In this document: piece by piece, positions 34,949 to 44,916 of the stretch
How positions within the stretch are numbered: the stretch's first letter is position 1
Layout: each line of letters starts with the position of its first letter
Assembly (NCBI RefSeq): GCF_008329985.2
Contig: NZ_CP038437.2
Location: 1,798,001-1,862,000, forward strand
Origin: Halomonas binhaiensis
Lineage (GTDB): Bacteria > Pseudomonadota > Gammaproteobacteria > Pseudomonadales > Halomonadaceae
Direction of reading: 5' to 3'
Length of the DNA: 64,000 nucleotides
Position numbers and translations under genes: made by a program
The notes under the pieces: generated by a model
What the model was told of the DNA's origin: nothing
What the model saw: the letters and a program-made list of their open reading frames with translations, nothing else
The model's database searches: none

Positions 34949-36247
34949 ATGACCGCCCAAGCCAACGCCAATGATGCCATCACCCAGGTCGCCGATGTTG
35001 ACGCCTACATGACACAACTGGGCCAGTCGGCTCGTGATGCGGCTACTCAGCTTCGTCGCGCCAGCACTGCCGTCAAGAATCAGGCTCTGCTGGCCGTCGC
35101 CGCACACCTGCTTGCAGCTCGTGAGCTGATCAAGGCTGCCAATGCCCAGGACCTTGAGCGTGGTCGAGACAAAGGTCTGGATGCTGCGCTTCTTGATCGC
35201 CTGGCACTGAATGATGCGCGCATTGATGCCATGATTGAAGGCCTGCATCAAGTCGCGGCCTTGCCTGACCCTGTGGGCGAGATCGATGGCTTGCGTACAC
35301 TCCCTAGTGGTATTGAGCTGGGTCAGATGCGTGTTCCTCTGGGTGTCATTGGCATCATCTACGAGTCGCGCCCCAACGTCACTCTGGATGCGGCCAGCCT
35401 GTGCCTGAAGTCGGGCAATGCCTGCATACTGCGTGGCGGCTCCGAAGCCAATGCTTCAAATATTGCATTGAGTGAGTGTATTACGAAAGGCCTGGCAGAT
35501 GTTGGATTGCCTGCAGCCGCCGTACAGATGGTGGAAACCACTGATCGCGCCGCGGTTGGTCGCCTGATTGCGATGCCTGAGTACGTGGATGTCATTATTC
35601 CGCGGGGCGGCAAGTCATTGATCGAGCGCATATCCTCCGATGCCCGGGTGCCGGTGATAAAGCACCTGGACGGAATCTGCCATGTCTATGTGGATGCTAG
35701 CGCTGACCTGGACAAGGCTGAAGCCATTGTGATCAATGCCAAGACGCATCGTTATGGTGTGTGTAACGCCATGGAAACCTTGCTGGTGGATGAACCTGTT
35801 GCAGCACAACTGCTGCCACGCCTGGCAGCGGCATATCTCGAGCACGGCGTCGAGTTGCGTGGTTGTGAACGAGCCTGTGCCATTGTGCCGCAAATGAATG
35901 CGGCGAGTGATGAGGATTGGGCCACCGAGTATCTGGCCCCCATACTGTCCATTCGCGTCGTCGACGGCATTGAAGAGGCCATGGCACATATTGAGCGCTA
36001 TAGCTCGCGCCATACCGATGCCATTGTCACCGAGAGTTATACCCTGGCACGGCGTTTCCTGGCGGAAGTCGATTCCAGTTCAGTGATGGTCAACGCTTCG
36101 ACACGCTTTGCCGATGGCTTCGAATATGGCCTGGGCGCCGAGATCGGCATTTCTACTGATCGCCTGCATGTGCGCGGTCCTGTGGGCCTTGAAGGTCTTA
36201 CTACGCGCAAGTATGTGGTGATGGGCGATGGACAGATTCGCCAGTGA
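34949..36247 (+). CDS. proA: Gamma-glutamyl phosphate reductase
   Basis: ProA reduces gamma-glutamyl phosphate to glutamate semialdehyde with NADPH in proline synthesis, a pathway also used for osmoprotection in halophiles. The 432-residue aldehyde dehydrogenase-like protein has the family motifs [11 protein letters not shown], the catalytic-cysteine region [15 protein letters not shown] and [14 protein letters not shown] lies upstream of the ATG at 34949. Its stop overlaps the GTG start of nadD by four bases. Confidence 0.96.
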   Translation: MTAQANANDAITQVADVDAYMTQLGQSARDAATQLRRASTAVKNQALLAVAAHLLAARELIKAANAQDLERGRDKGLDAALLDRLALNDARIDAMIEGLHQVAALPDPVGEIDGLRTLPSGIELGQMRVPLGVIGIIYESRPNVTLDAASLCLKSGNACILRGGSEANASNIALSECITKGLADVGLPAAAVQMVETTDRAAVGRLIAMPEYVDVIIPRGGKSLIERISSDARVPVIKHLDGICHVYVDASADLDKAEAIVINAKTHRYGVCNAMETLLVDEPVAAQLLPRLAAAYLEHGVELRGCERACAIVPQMNAASDEDWATEYLAPILSIRVVDGIEEAMAHIERYSSRHTDAIVTESYTLARRFLAEVDSSSVMVNASTRFADGFEYGLGAEIGISTDRLHVRGPVGLEGLTTRKYVVMGDGQIRQ

Positions 36248-36939
36248 CACTGAAGTTTGAAGTCGGTGATGAAGAGGTGCCGGCACGCATTGCGATGCTT
36301 GGCGGTACCTTCGATCCCGTTCATCTAGGCCATCTGCGCACTGCTGTCGAGCTGCGCGAGGTGCTGGGGTTGCACGGTGTTCATATGATTCCTGCAGCCC
36401 AGCCACCCCTGCGTGATCAGCCACAAGTATCCCCTGAGCAGCGCCTGGCCTTGCTGCGCCTGGGCATTGGCGATACACCTGGGGTCGTGGCTGATCCTCT
36501 GGAGCTCGAGCGGGCAGGACCTTCCTATAGCGCTGATACCTTGGCGGTGCTGCGTCGCCGCTATGGGAACGATGCGTGTCTGGTCATGGCGCTGGGCCAT
36601 GATGCCTTTCTCAAGCTGGCTGGCTGGCACGAACCAGAGCGCCTGTTCGAGCTGGCCAACTTGGTGGTGGTCGATCGGCCGGATCATGGCAGCCCTCTGC
36701 CGCCGGCCTTGCGTACCTTGCTTGCGGGTCGTGAAGTGGAGAGTGTCGAGGCGCTGATGGCACGCCCTTATGGTCGACTGCTGCGCCTGTGCCTGCCGTC
36801 GCGCATGGCGATTTCCGCGACTTTTGTGCGTGAGCGGCTGGCACGAGGAGGCAGCGTCAGATACCTGCTAGCAGAGGCAGTGGAGGCAGAAATCCAGGCC
36901 AAGGGACTTTATCTGCAATGCGATTGCCGAGAAGGGTGA
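36244..36939 (+). CDS. nadD: Nicotinate-mononucleotide adenylyltransferase
   Basis: NadD transfers AMP from ATP to nicotinate mononucleotide in NAD synthesis. The GTG start at 36244 overlaps proA (GTGA). The nucleotidyltransferase signature [13 protein letters not shown] is at about residues 20-32, and the [13 protein letters not shown] motif lies near the C-terminus. The 231-residue length is slightly above average owing to a short N-terminal extension. Confidence 0.95.
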   Translation: MTLKFEVGDEEVPARIAMLGGTFDPVHLGHLRTAVELREVLGLHGVHMIPAAQPPLRDQPQVSPEQRLALLRLGIGDTPGVVADPLELERAGPSYSADTLAVLRRRYGNDACLVMALGHDAFLKLAGWHEPERLFELANLVVVDRPDHGSPLPPALRTLLAGREVESVEALMARPYGRLLRLCLPSRMAISATFVRERLARGGSVRYLLAEAVEAEIQAKGLYLQCDCREG

Positions 36940-37010
36940 ATCAGGCGCTGCCAGTTGCGAGCCAAAGGTTTACAATATCGGTTTACGGTAATTCCCATTG
37001 ATGAGGGACT

Positions 37011-37412
37011 ATGCAGATCGACGCTTTAAAAACACTGGTTATCGAGGCGCTTGAAGATGTCAAAGCCAATGACATCACTATGCTCGATGTTTCCCGTCTG
37101 ACAAGTGTCACCGATTGGATGGTGGTGGCCAGTGGTACTTCCAGCCGCCATATCTCGGCACTGGCTAACAGCGTGATCACAGCAGCCAAGGAGAATGGTG
37201 TTCCTCCCCTGGGGGTCGAGGGCGAAAATGGTGCCGACTGGGTGCTGGTCGACCTTGGCGACCTGGTGGTGCACCTGATGTTGCCGCAGACTCGCGAACT
37301 CTATGACCTGGAACGCCTGTGGGCGGACCTTCCTACGGACAGTACGGATGTCGGTGCGGGGGAGTGTGCCGAAGACGGTGCTGAAGAAGTCGGGGAAGAG
37401 GTCAAGGCATGA
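37011..37412 (+). CDS. rsfS: Ribosomal silencing factor
   Basis: RsfS binds ribosomal protein L14 and blocks 30S joining when nutrients are scarce. The 133-residue protein has the core [19 protein letters not shown], then HISALANSV and the [21 protein letters not shown] motif. The acidic tail (about 112-133) is longer than in E. coli. AGGGA precedes the ATG. It overlaps rlmH by four bases (ATGA), the usual nadD-rsfS-rlmH order. Confidence 0.95.
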   Translation: MQIDALKTLVIEALEDVKANDITMLDVSRLTSVTDWMVVASGTSSRHISALANSVITAAKENGVPPLGVEGENGADWVLVDLGDLVVHLMLPQTRELYDLERLWADLPTDSTDVGAGECAEDGAEEVGEEVKA

Positions 37413-37876
37413 AGGTCCGCCTGCTGGCGGTCGGTACTCGCATGCCGGCATGGGTGAACGATGGTGTCGAGGAATATCGCAAGCGTTTGCCCAGGGACTT
37501 CTCCCTCGAGATTGAAGAAATTGCCCCCGGTCATCGTGGCAAGAATGCCGATGTGGCGCGGGCAATAGCTCAGGAAGCCGAGCGTATAGAGACACGCCTC
37601 AAGGGGGACGAGCACATCGTCGCTCTTGAGGTGCTGGGCAAGGCATGGACAACTGAGCACCTGGCTCAGGAGGCCGACGCCTGGCGCATGGAGGGACGCG
37701 ATGTGGTGCTGCTGGTAGGTGGCCCGGATGGACTGTCGTCCGAGTTGTCGGCCAGGGCTCACCAGCGCTGGTCGTTATCTCCTCTGACTCTCCCGCATCC
37801 CGTGGTACGGATAGTGCTCGCAGAGCAGCTGTATCGAGCTTGGACATTGATGGTGGGTCACCCCTACCACCGTTGA
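37409..37876 (+). CDS. rlmH: 23S rRNA pseudouridine-1915 N3-methyltransferase
   Basis: RlmH methylates pseudouridine 1915 in helix 69 of 23S rRNA as a late ribosome maturation step. It is a SPOUT-family enzyme of 155 residues; the SAM knot region LVGGPDGLS and the C-terminal [23 protein letters not shown] segment are nearly invariant in the family. It is coupled to rsfS and lies about 30 bases before mrdA. Confidence 0.96.
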   Translation: MKVRLLAVGTRMPAWVNDGVEEYRKRLPRDFSLEIEEIAPGHRGKNADVARAIAQEAERIETRLKGDEHIVALEVLGKAWTTEHLAQEADAWRMEGRDVVLLVGGPDGLSSELSARAHQRWSLSPLTLPHPVVRIVLAEQLYRAWTLMVGHPYHR

Positions 37877-37910
37877 TTCCCGAACGAGTTTGTCAAGGAT
37901 TGCTTCTCGC

Positions 37911-39824
37911 ATGCGTGAGCGTCGTGAAACCCTGAAAAATCCCGAACACGCATCGCGTACCTTCCGTCTGCGCGCCGCTCTGGCAGCGATTGTCGTGGTT
38001 CTGCTCTCTGCTACGTTGGTGGGGCGCTTGGTGTATCTCCAGGTCGTCCAGCACCAGACTTACGTCACTCGTTCGGAAAACAACCGTGTGCGGGTCGAGC
38101 CGCTGCCTCCGACCCGGGGGCTGATCTACGATCGTAATGGCAAGCTGCTTGCGGAAAACCGCCCAACGTTCAACCTGACGCTAGTGCGTGAGCGGGTCGA
38201 TGACCTGGATGCCACCCTGGAATTGCTGGTCGATCTTCTCGATCTGCCCGAGGCGGAAGTCGAAGAGTTTCGCGAGCGTTCACGTCAGCGTCAGCGTCCT
38301 TATCAGCCGGCATTGCTGATGACCGACCTGACCGAGATTCAGGTCGCCAAGCTGGCACTCAACCGCCATCGTCTTCCCGGAGTTGAAGTCCAGACGCAGT
38401 TGCTGCGCTATTACCCGGATTCCGAGATCATGTCGCACGCCCTGGGCTATGTGGGGCGAATCAATGCGGAAGAACTGAAACAGCTGGATCCTGGCAACTA
38501 TGCCGGTACCCACTTTATTGGCAAGACCGGAGTGGAGTACTTCTATGAGGATCAGCTGCATGGCCGGGCTGGCCTGCGCAAGGTTGAAACCAATGCGCGG
38601 GGTCGGGTGTTGCGTGAATTGGGGCATACCGACCCAACCCCTGGGGCAGACCTGACCCTGACCATCGACAAGGATATGCAGCAACTGGCCTATCAGTTAC
38701 TTGATGGGCGGCGTGGAGCTATCGTTGCCATTGCTCCTCAGAGCGGCGAGATCATCGCCATGGCTTCGGTGCCCGGCTTCGATACCAATCAGTTCGTCAC
38801 AGGAATTGACGTCAAGTCCTATCGTGATCTGCAGGAAGATATCGATCTTCCTTTGTTCAATCGGGCGACACGCGGCAGCTATCCAGCAGGTTCCACGATC
38901 AAGCCCTTCATGTCCATCAGTGGGTTGCGGGAAGGGGTCATCACGCCGGATACGGTGATCTTCGACCCTGGTTACTATCAGCTACCCAATGATGATCGCC
39001 GTTATCGCAACTGGCTGCGCTGGGGGCATGGTCGAGTCAATCTGGAGCGAGCTCTGGCCGTGTCCAACAACACCTATTTTTATTCTCTGGCCCATGAAAT
39101 GGGCATTGACCGTATTCATGACGACCTGCTGGATTTTGGCTTTGGCACCAGAGTGGCCGCTGACGTGGCAGGACAGGGAGATGGCCTGCTGCCATCACGG
39201 GACTGGAAGCGGGCGCGTTTCAATCAGGCCTGGTATCCAGGGGAGACCCTGTCGGTAGGTATCGGCCAGGGATATTTGCAGATCACTCCGTTGCAACTGG
39301 CTGCCGCCACTGCAACTCTGGCCAATCGTGGTCATTGGGTGCGCCCTCGCCTGGCCAAGGAGATAGGCGATAATCCTGTGCCCGTGAACCTGCCCGATAC
39401 GCCGCCGGATATCGAGATCGGCAATGATGCCTATTGGGATAGTGTCTTTAGCGGGATGCAGAAGGTGCTGTCCGGAGTTGAAGGGACGGCGCGCCGCACC
39501 GGTGCGGGCTTGAAATACCATATGGCCGGAAAGTCGGGTACCGCCCAGGTTTTCTCCCTGGGGCAGAACGAAAAATACAATGCTGCCGAGTTGCGCGAGC
39601 GCTTGCGCGATCATGCGCTTTTCATGGCTTTTGCTCCGGTAGAGGACCCTCAGATTGCCATTGCGGTAATCGTGGAAAATGCCGGAGGAGGCTCAACTCA
39701 TGCGGCAGGGTTGGCTCGAGCCATGGCAGATGCCTGGATCCTTGATCACAACTCTGGACGCCCTGTAGATGATGACAGCGCAGCAGCAGGCGATGACCTG
39801 GCTGCCCGTCGGGAGGACGACTGA
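37911..39824 (+). CDS. mrdA: Penicillin-binding protein 2 (elongasome transpeptidase)
   Basis: PBP2 cross-links new peptidoglycan during rod elongation, working with RodA. I start at the ATG at 37911 (637 residues); a TTG at 37890 is in frame. There is one N-terminal membrane helix at about 20-45, a dimerisation domain with the RGLIYDRNGKLLAEN pedestal motif, and the transpeptidase domain. The nucleophile is S328 in AGSTIKP; the SxN motif is SNN, and the last motif is KSGT. rodA follows after two bases. Confidence 0.95.
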   Translation: MRERRETLKNPEHASRTFRLRAALAAIVVVLLSATLVGRLVYLQVVQHQTYVTRSENNRVRVEPLPPTRGLIYDRNGKLLAENRPTFNLTLVRERVDDLDATLELLVDLLDLPEAEVEEFRERSRQRQRPYQPALLMTDLTEIQVAKLALNRHRLPGVEVQTQLLRYYPDSEIMSHALGYVGRINAEELKQLDPGNYAGTHFIGKTGVEYFYEDQLHGRAGLRKVETNARGRVLRELGHTDPTPGADLTLTIDKDMQQLAYQLLDGRRGAIVAIAPQSGEIIAMASVPGFDTNQFVTGIDVKSYRDLQEDIDLPLFNRATRGSYPAGSTIKPFMSISGLREGVITPDTVIFDPGYYQLPNDDRRYRNWLRWGHGRVNLERALAVSNNTYFYSLAHEMGIDRIHDDLLDFGFGTRVAADVAGQGDGLLPSRDWKRARFNQAWYPGETLSVGIGQGYLQITPLQLAAATATLANRGHWVRPRLAKEIGDNPVPVNLPDTPPDIEIGNDAYWDSVFSGMQKVLSGVEGTARRTGAGLKYHMAGKSGTAQVFSLGQNEKYNAAELRERLRDHALFMAFAPVEDPQIAIAVIVENAGGGSTHAAGLARAMADAWILDHNSGRPVDDDSAAAGDDLAARREDD

Positions 39825-39826
39825 AC

Positions 39827-40984
39827 ATGCCAATCGACTTCGTGCGCTCCCTGCGTGGATATCCGGTGCGTCCTCCGGTAGGCGGTATTTCCCGTCGCAA
39901 GACCATCTGGCAGCGCCTGCACATTGATCCCTGGCTGGTCGGGCTGTTGTTGCTGTTGATGATGGGTGGGCTTGTGGTGCTCTACAGTGCCAGTGGTGAA
40001 AACATGCACATGGTCATTGCCCAGGCAATGCGCTTTGGCGTGGCACTGCTGGTGATGCTGGTGCTGGCGCAGTTTACACCGTCGGCATTGATGCGCTGGG
40101 CTTTCCCTGCCTACCTGGTGGGCATCTTGATGTTGCTGGCCGTCGAAATTCTTGGTGACATCGGCATGGGCGCCCAGCGTTGGTTGGTCATTCCGGGTGT
40201 GGTGCGCTTTCAGCCGTCAGAATTGATGAAGCTTGCCATGCCGATGATGGTGGCGGCATGGATCAGTCGTCACGAATTGCCGCCCAACTGGAAGGTGCTG
40301 CTGGGTTGTGCCGCGCTCATTGCTGTTCCGGTCGGGCTCATCGCTCGACAACCAGACCTGGGGACCTCCCTGCTGGTGGCGGCTGCGGCAGTCTTTGTGG
40401 TTCTCCTGGCAGGCCTGTCCTGGAAGTTCATCGGGGTAATGGTGGCGGGCGTCGGAGCGGCACTACCCGTGCTGTGGATGAACATGCATGACTACCAGAA
40501 ACAGCGGGTGCTGACCTTTCTTGATCCGGAAAGCGATCCCTTGGGGGCCGGATGGAACATCATTCAATCCACCACGGCGATCGGCAGTGGCGGCATATGG
40601 GGTAAAGGGTGGTTGCATGGAACCCAGTCGCAACTGGAGTTTCTACCTGAACGTCACACGGATTTCATTGTCGCTGTTCTGGGCGAAGAATTTGGCCTGA
40701 TTGGCATGCTCGTGGTGTTGGCGCTGTATCTGCTGATCATTGCGCGAGGCATGTGGCTGGCGGGAGCGGCGCAGGACACTTTCGGGCGCTTGCTGGGTGG
40801 AGCCATCATCCTGACCTTCTTCATCTATGTCTTCGTCAACATTGGCATGGTGAGCGGCATCTTGCCTGTCGTGGGGGTTCCGTTGCCACTTGTGAGTTAC
40901 GGAGGGACGTCCAGCGTGACCTTGATGGCTGGTTTCGGTATCCTCATGGCGGTTCACGCACACCGCCGTTTGTTGCCGCGCTAA
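39827..40984 (+). CDS. rodA: Rod-shape SEDS glycosyltransferase RodA
   Basis: RodA polymerises lipid II into glycan strands in the elongasome. The 385-residue protein has ten membrane helices. The SEDS motifs LGDIGMGAQRWLVIPG, FQPSELMKLA, RQPDLGTSLL and the large loop ending ERHTDFIVAVLGEEFGL are present. The ATG is preceded by GGAGGA inside the end of mrdA, so the PBP2-RodA pair is co-translated. Confidence 0.96.
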   Translation: MPIDFVRSLRGYPVRPPVGGISRRKTIWQRLHIDPWLVGLLLLLMMGGLVVLYSASGENMHMVIAQAMRFGVALLVMLVLAQFTPSALMRWAFPAYLVGILMLLAVEILGDIGMGAQRWLVIPGVVRFQPSELMKLAMPMMVAAWISRHELPPNWKVLLGCAALIAVPVGLIARQPDLGTSLLVAAAAVFVVLLAGLSWKFIGVMVAGVGAALPVLWMNMHDYQKQRVLTFLDPESDPLGAGWNIIQSTTAIGSGGIWGKGWLHGTQSQLEFLPERHTDFIVAVLGEEFGLIGMLVVLALYLLIIARGMWLAGAAQDTFGRLLGGAIILTFFIYVFVNIGMVSGILPVVGVPLPLVSYGGTSSVTLMAGFGILMAVHAHRRLLPR

Positions 40985-41040
40985 CCCTTGCTCAAGCAAG
41001 CTGGCAGGCGTCAACGGGTGCTGATTCAGGGAGAGGTCGA

Positions 41041-42132
41041 ATGAAAGTGCCCCCGTTCCAGGGAAAAGGTGGCGTTCGTGTAGCGCTGTGTACATTGATG
41101 GTCGGCTTGCCGTGGATGGTGCCGCTGGCAGCCCAGGCCCAGGATTTCGATCCCGCTGGGATGCCCAAGGTTCAGGCCATGGTAGAGCGCCTGGCAGGAC
41201 AGGGTATTGATCGAGGTTGGTTAAACCACGCCATGGGCGAGGCCCATTATCAGGCTTCAGTGATCGAAGCCATGAGCGGTGCGGCCGAATACAATCTGAC
41301 GTGGCATAAATACCGTGACATCTTTCTGGGCGAAGAACGCATCCAGGAAGGTGCGGACTTCATTGCGGAACATCGCGATGCCTTTGAGCGCGCTCAGGCA
41401 CGTTACGGGGTTCCGCCAGAAATCATTGCTGGCATTCTCGGTGTCGAGACCCGCTACGGTCAGATTACGGGCAAGCACCGTGTGCTCGACTCACTGTCGA
41501 CTTTGGCCTTCCATCACCCGAGTCGAGGCAAGTTCTTCCTGGGTGAACTGGAGGCTTTCCTGACCATTGCCTATCAGCAGCATGTAGACCCCGGCGAGCT
41601 CAAGGGTTCCTATGCCGGTGCGATGGGCTATCCGCAGTTCATTCCTACCAGTTACCAAGCCTATGCCGTAGATTTCGACGGCGATGGGCAGCGCAATCTG
41701 TGGACTGATCCGGTCGATGCCATTGGCAGCGTGGCCAACTATTTTGCGGAGCATCGCTGGCAGCCTGGCGGCACGATCTATTGGGAAGCCGAAGGGCCGG
41801 CGACGCCACCTGCGTCGGTGGACTTCAATCAGGCCAAGGCGCCATACGTGAGTGTGGCTGAGCTGGCTGCAAAGGGGGTTCATCCCCAGGAAGCGATAGC
41901 AGCGGACCGGCGTGTCATTCCATTGGCCCTGGAAATGGCCGATGGCAGTACCAAGTATCGCCTGGGTGGTGATAATTTTTATGTCATAACCCGTTATAAC
42001 CACAGTCATTTTTATGCCATGGCCGTTACTGAACTGTCCGAGGCCATCGCTCTTGCGCTCGAACAGCAGGAGAGTGGCGAGATGGGAAAGGGCGGATGGC
42101 TGGATGCCACAGTGAAGGAGACGGCTCCATGA
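41041..42132 (+). CDS. mltB: Membrane-bound lytic murein transglycosylase B
   Basis: MltB cleaves the glycan backbone with formation of 1,6-anhydro-MurNAc. The ATG at 41041 follows a GGGAGAGG ribosome site and gives a signal peptide of about 33 residues ending AAQAQD. The catalytic glutamate is E136 in GILGVETRYGQITG, and GAMGYPQFIPTSY follows. No lipobox is seen, so this form is probably a soluble periplasmic enzyme. The stop overlaps rlpA by four bases. The frame is open back to 40753, but this is antisense-free overlap with rodA in another frame and not part of the gene. Confidence 0.94.
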   Translation: MKVPPFQGKGGVRVALCTLMVGLPWMVPLAAQAQDFDPAGMPKVQAMVERLAGQGIDRGWLNHAMGEAHYQASVIEAMSGAAEYNLTWHKYRDIFLGEERIQEGADFIAEHRDAFERAQARYGVPPEIIAGILGVETRYGQITGKHRVLDSLSTLAFHHPSRGKFFLGELEAFLTIAYQQHVDPGELKGSYAGAMGYPQFIPTSYQAYAVDFDGDGQRNLWTDPVDAIGSVANYFAEHRWQPGGTIYWEAEGPATPPASVDFNQAKAPYVSVAELAAKGVHPQEAIAADRRVIPLALEMADGSTKYRLGGDNFYVITRYNHSHFYAMAVTELSEAIALALEQQESGEMGKGGWLDATVKETAP

Positions 42133-43115
42133 ATCGACGCAGTTTTGCTCTGCCGACCCTATCATTGTTGCTGGCCCTTGGCGGGTGTGCGAGTGATGGG
42201 GATAGTGGTGCGGCATCCGGCCCGGCCCAACCCAAGGCTTCCGCCAGTGCCCCCGCTCCGGGGACTGCGGGTGGGCGCTATGCCATGAGTGGTGATGCCT
42301 ATCCCGAATCGCCTCCGGATGTCAGTCAGGTGCCGGATGCGGTACCCAGAGTGGAATCGCGGTCGTCTGCGGGTAATCGGTCTACCTATGAGGTATGGGG
42401 ACAGACCTACCATGTGCTCGATGATGCGACGGGTTACAGCCATGAAGGAACGGCATCCTGGTACGGGAATAAATTCCATGGCTACGCCACGTCCAATGGC
42501 GAAATCTACGACATGTACAAGATGTCGGCCGCCCACAAGACACTGCCGTTGCCAACCTATGCCCAGGTGACCAACCTGGACAACGGACGTTCAGTCATTG
42601 TGCGGGTCAACGACCGCGGTCCTTTCCATGATGACCGGGAAATAGACCTTTCGTACGCTGCTGCATCGCGTCTGGACATCCTTGATCATGGTACTGGCCG
42701 AGTGCGGGTGACGGCCATTGACCCGCAGCAATGGCTGGCCCAGCACTCCGGCGGCTCGGGAGCGCAGGTTGCCAAGGCTGCTCCTGCAGCGGCACCGGTG
42801 ACGAGAAATTCCGCCGTGAATACTTCGACGGCGGCACCGCGTGACTCTCCTGCTCCCGCTGCCAGTGCGCCTGCTGCTGCCACGAGCGGCGAGGATCTAT
42901 TCGTGCAGGTCGCCGCTTTGGGTTCCCAGGATGGCGCACGAACCTTGCAGAAGGATCTTCAGCGCCGTCTTGAGCGCAATGTTCGTGTTGCCAGCGAAGC
43001 AGGGATGTACAAGGTTCAGGTAGGGCCGCTGCCCGATCGAAACCAGGTAGAGCCTTTGCGCCAGGCACTGGCCCAAGCAGGCTACCCCCAGACCTTTGTC
43101 GTCGGAGACCGTTGA
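42129..43115 (+). CDS. rlpA: Septal ring lytic transglycosylase RlpA family lipoprotein
   Basis: The 328-residue precursor has a lipobox LGGC with lipidated C20. The double-psi beta-barrel domain carries EGTASWYGNKFHG, the catalytic Asp in RVNDRGPFHDDREIDLS, and ILDHGTGRVRV. An Ala/Pro/Ser linker follows, then a C-terminal SPOR domain (about 268-325; LFVQVAALGSQDGA) that binds denuded glycan at the septum. RlpA degrades such glycans in Pseudomonas. It is coupled to mltB by an ATGA overlap. Confidence 0.94.
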   Translation: MNRRSFALPTLSLLLALGGCASDGDSGAASGPAQPKASASAPAPGTAGGRYAMSGDAYPESPPDVSQVPDAVPRVESRSSAGNRSTYEVWGQTYHVLDDATGYSHEGTASWYGNKFHGYATSNGEIYDMYKMSAAHKTLPLPTYAQVTNLDNGRSVIVRVNDRGPFHDDREIDLSYAAASRLDILDHGTGRVRVTAIDPQQWLAQHSGGSGAQVAKAAPAAAPVTRNSAVNTSTAAPRDSPAPAASAPAAATSGEDLFVQVAALGSQDGARTLQKDLQRRLERNVRVASEAGMYKVQVGPLPDRNQVEPLRQALAQAGYPQTFVVGDR

Positions 43116-43188
43116 GGCTCCATGACGCGAAGACGAGACCCGGCGATGTCATGTCGCCGTATTTTCTGTCAGTGAGAGACACCCAAAG

Positions 43189-44421
43189 ATGATTGCCAAG
43201 CTGTTTTCTCGCCGCCGAGTATTGCCGGCAGCTCTGCTGTGCTGTTCTCTGGTTGCGCCCTGGACCATGGCTCAGCAGGCCAATCCGCAGCCGGATGCGC
43301 CCAAGCCTGATGTGCCAGAGCCCCAGGTCATGATTCCGTCGCCGCCTCAATTGGCGGCCAAGTCCTGGATCCTGGTTGATGCCGATAGTGGACGTGTCAT
43401 TGCAGAGCACAACTCTGACGAACGTCTGTCCCCGGCCAGTTTGACCAAGCTGATGACTGCCTATCTGGTCGAGCGTGAGCTTGAACGTGGCAACATCAAG
43501 CCTGATGACATGGTACCGATCAGCGAGAAGGCCTGGCGGACAGGAGGCTCGAAGATGTTCGTTGAAGTCGGTACTCAGGTACCGGTGGACGAGCTGCTGC
43601 ATGGCATCATCATCGTTTCCGGCAATGATGCCAGTGTGGCGATGTCAGAGTACCTGGCCGGTGGTGAGGCCCAGTTCGCGGACTTGATGAATCAGCATGC
43701 TGCGCAGTTGGGCATGGAGAATACGCACTTCTCCAATGCAACTGGTTTACCGCACGATAACCACTATTCTTCTGCGCGTGATTTGATGCGCCTGGCTCGT
43801 CACATCATTCGGGACTATCCCGACCATTATGCAATGTATAGCCAGAAGACTTTCAACTACAACGGCATCGAGCAGAACAACCGCAATCGCCTCCTGTGGC
43901 GGGATCCGAGCGTCGATGGTCTCAAGACAGGTTGGACCGATGATGCCGGATACTGCCTGGTATCTTCTGCCAAGCGTGATGACATGCGCTTGATTTCAGT
44001 GGTAATGGGGACCAGTTCTGAAGAAGCCCGAGCCCAGGAAACGCAGAAGTTGCTGAGCTATGGCTTCCGTTACTTCGAGACATTGAAGCTTTATGATCAG
44101 GGCGCTGTGCTTGATACTCCGCGTATCTGGGGTGGGGCCACTGATCAGCTGCGTGTCGGCGTCGATCAGGCTGTCACCATGACCGTGCCACGCTCGCGCA
44201 AGGATGAGTTGACTGCCAAGCTGAACATTGATTCTGACCTGGACGCTCCCATCGCTGCGGGACAGAAAGTTGGTACCATGGAAGTGCGTCTGGGTGATGA
44301 AGTCGTTGGTGAACGCCCATTGGTCGCCCTGGAAGCAGTGGAAGAAGGTGGCTTCTTCAAGCGCATGTTCGACAAGGTCCATCGTTTCTTTTCTGAGCTT
44401 GTCGGCAATTGGTTCGACTGA
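43189..44421 (+). CDS. dacA: D-alanyl-D-alanine carboxypeptidase (PBP5/6 type)
   Basis: The enzyme trims the terminal D-Ala from peptidoglycan side chains, limiting cross-linking. The 410-residue protein has a signal peptide (about 1-28), the S84-L-T-K87 nucleophile motif, SGN at 144-146, KTG in LKTGWTDDAG, a C-terminal PBP5 beta domain and a final amphipathic helix (FKRMFDKVHRFFSELVGNW) that anchors it to the membrane. dacA or dacC could both be used as name; the gene ends at a terminator (44463-44488). Confidence 0.93.
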   Translation: MIAKLFSRRRVLPAALLCCSLVAPWTMAQQANPQPDAPKPDVPEPQVMIPSPPQLAAKSWILVDADSGRVIAEHNSDERLSPASLTKLMTAYLVERELERGNIKPDDMVPISEKAWRTGGSKMFVEVGTQVPVDELLHGIIIVSGNDASVAMSEYLAGGEAQFADLMNQHAAQLGMENTHFSNATGLPHDNHYSSARDLMRLARHIIRDYPDHYAMYSQKTFNYNGIEQNNRNRLLWRDPSVDGLKTGWTDDAGYCLVSSAKRDDMRLISVVMGTSSEEARAQETQKLLSYGFRYFETLKLYDQGAVLDTPRIWGGATDQLRVGVDQAVTMTVPRSRKDELTAKLNIDSDLDAPIAAGQKVGTMEVRLGDEVVGERPLVALEAVEEGGFFKRMFDKVHRFFSELVGNWFD

Positions 44422-44462
44422 GCCGATCGCTATGCAGGGCCATGAGGCCCGCATTGAAAAAC

Positions 44463-44500
44463 ATGGGGCAGCCTCGGGGCTGCCCCATTGTATTGTGTTT
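44463..44500 (+). terminator. Terminator after dacA
   Basis: Arms ATGGGGCAGCC (44463-44473) and GGCTGCCCCAT (44478-44488) form an 11-bp stem around TCGG and are followed by the T-rich TGTATTGTGTTT. Confidence 0.65.
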
Positions 44501-44580
44501 CTTTATCGTGAACTTCCGGGTTTCCCTTGGTTGGTGCCGTGCGGTTGAGTAAAATGTTCGAATATCCTTCCACGGGGACC

Positions 44581-44916
44581 ATGATGAACGACCGTTCCTT
44601 TCGCGATCTTCGCTCTGAGGCGGGACCGAATCCAACCGATGTCACGATCACCTTTCCCTGCGACTATCCCATCAAGGTGGTGGGTGATGCAGCCGAGGAC
44701 TTTGCTGCTACTGTGGGCTTGATCGTCAAGCGACACGACCCTGGTTTCGATATCAGCAAGCTTGAAGTGGTCAACAGTCGTAATGGTCGTTTTCAGTCTG
44801 TGCGCCTGACATTGTGGGCCACAGGTGAAGAACAGATAACGGCGCTGTTCAATGATCTCAAGGCGACCGGGGTCGTCAGCCAGGCCTGTGTGGCAGGCCA
44901 TGCGACATCTCACTGA
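44581..44916 (+). CDS. ybeD: YbeD/DUF493 family protein
   Basis: YbeD is a small ACT-like cytoplasmic protein with unknown role, conserved between dacA and lipB. The 111-residue frame starts at tandem ATG codons (44581 and 44584). The [11 protein letters not shown] motif, [20 protein letters not shown] and the C-terminal strand fit the family (87 residues in E. coli). The 3' end overlaps the lipB start by 65 bases. Confidence 0.88.
   Translation: MMNDRSFRDLRSEAGPNPTDVTITFPCDYPIKVVGDAAEDFAATVGLIVKRHDPGFDISKLEVVNSRNGRFQSVRLTLWATGEEQITALFNDLKATGVVSQACVAGHATSH

Noticed and set aside
40753..41040. N-terminal extension of the mltB frame
   Set aside because: It overlaps rodA in another frame; the signal peptide and ribosome site place the start at 41041.
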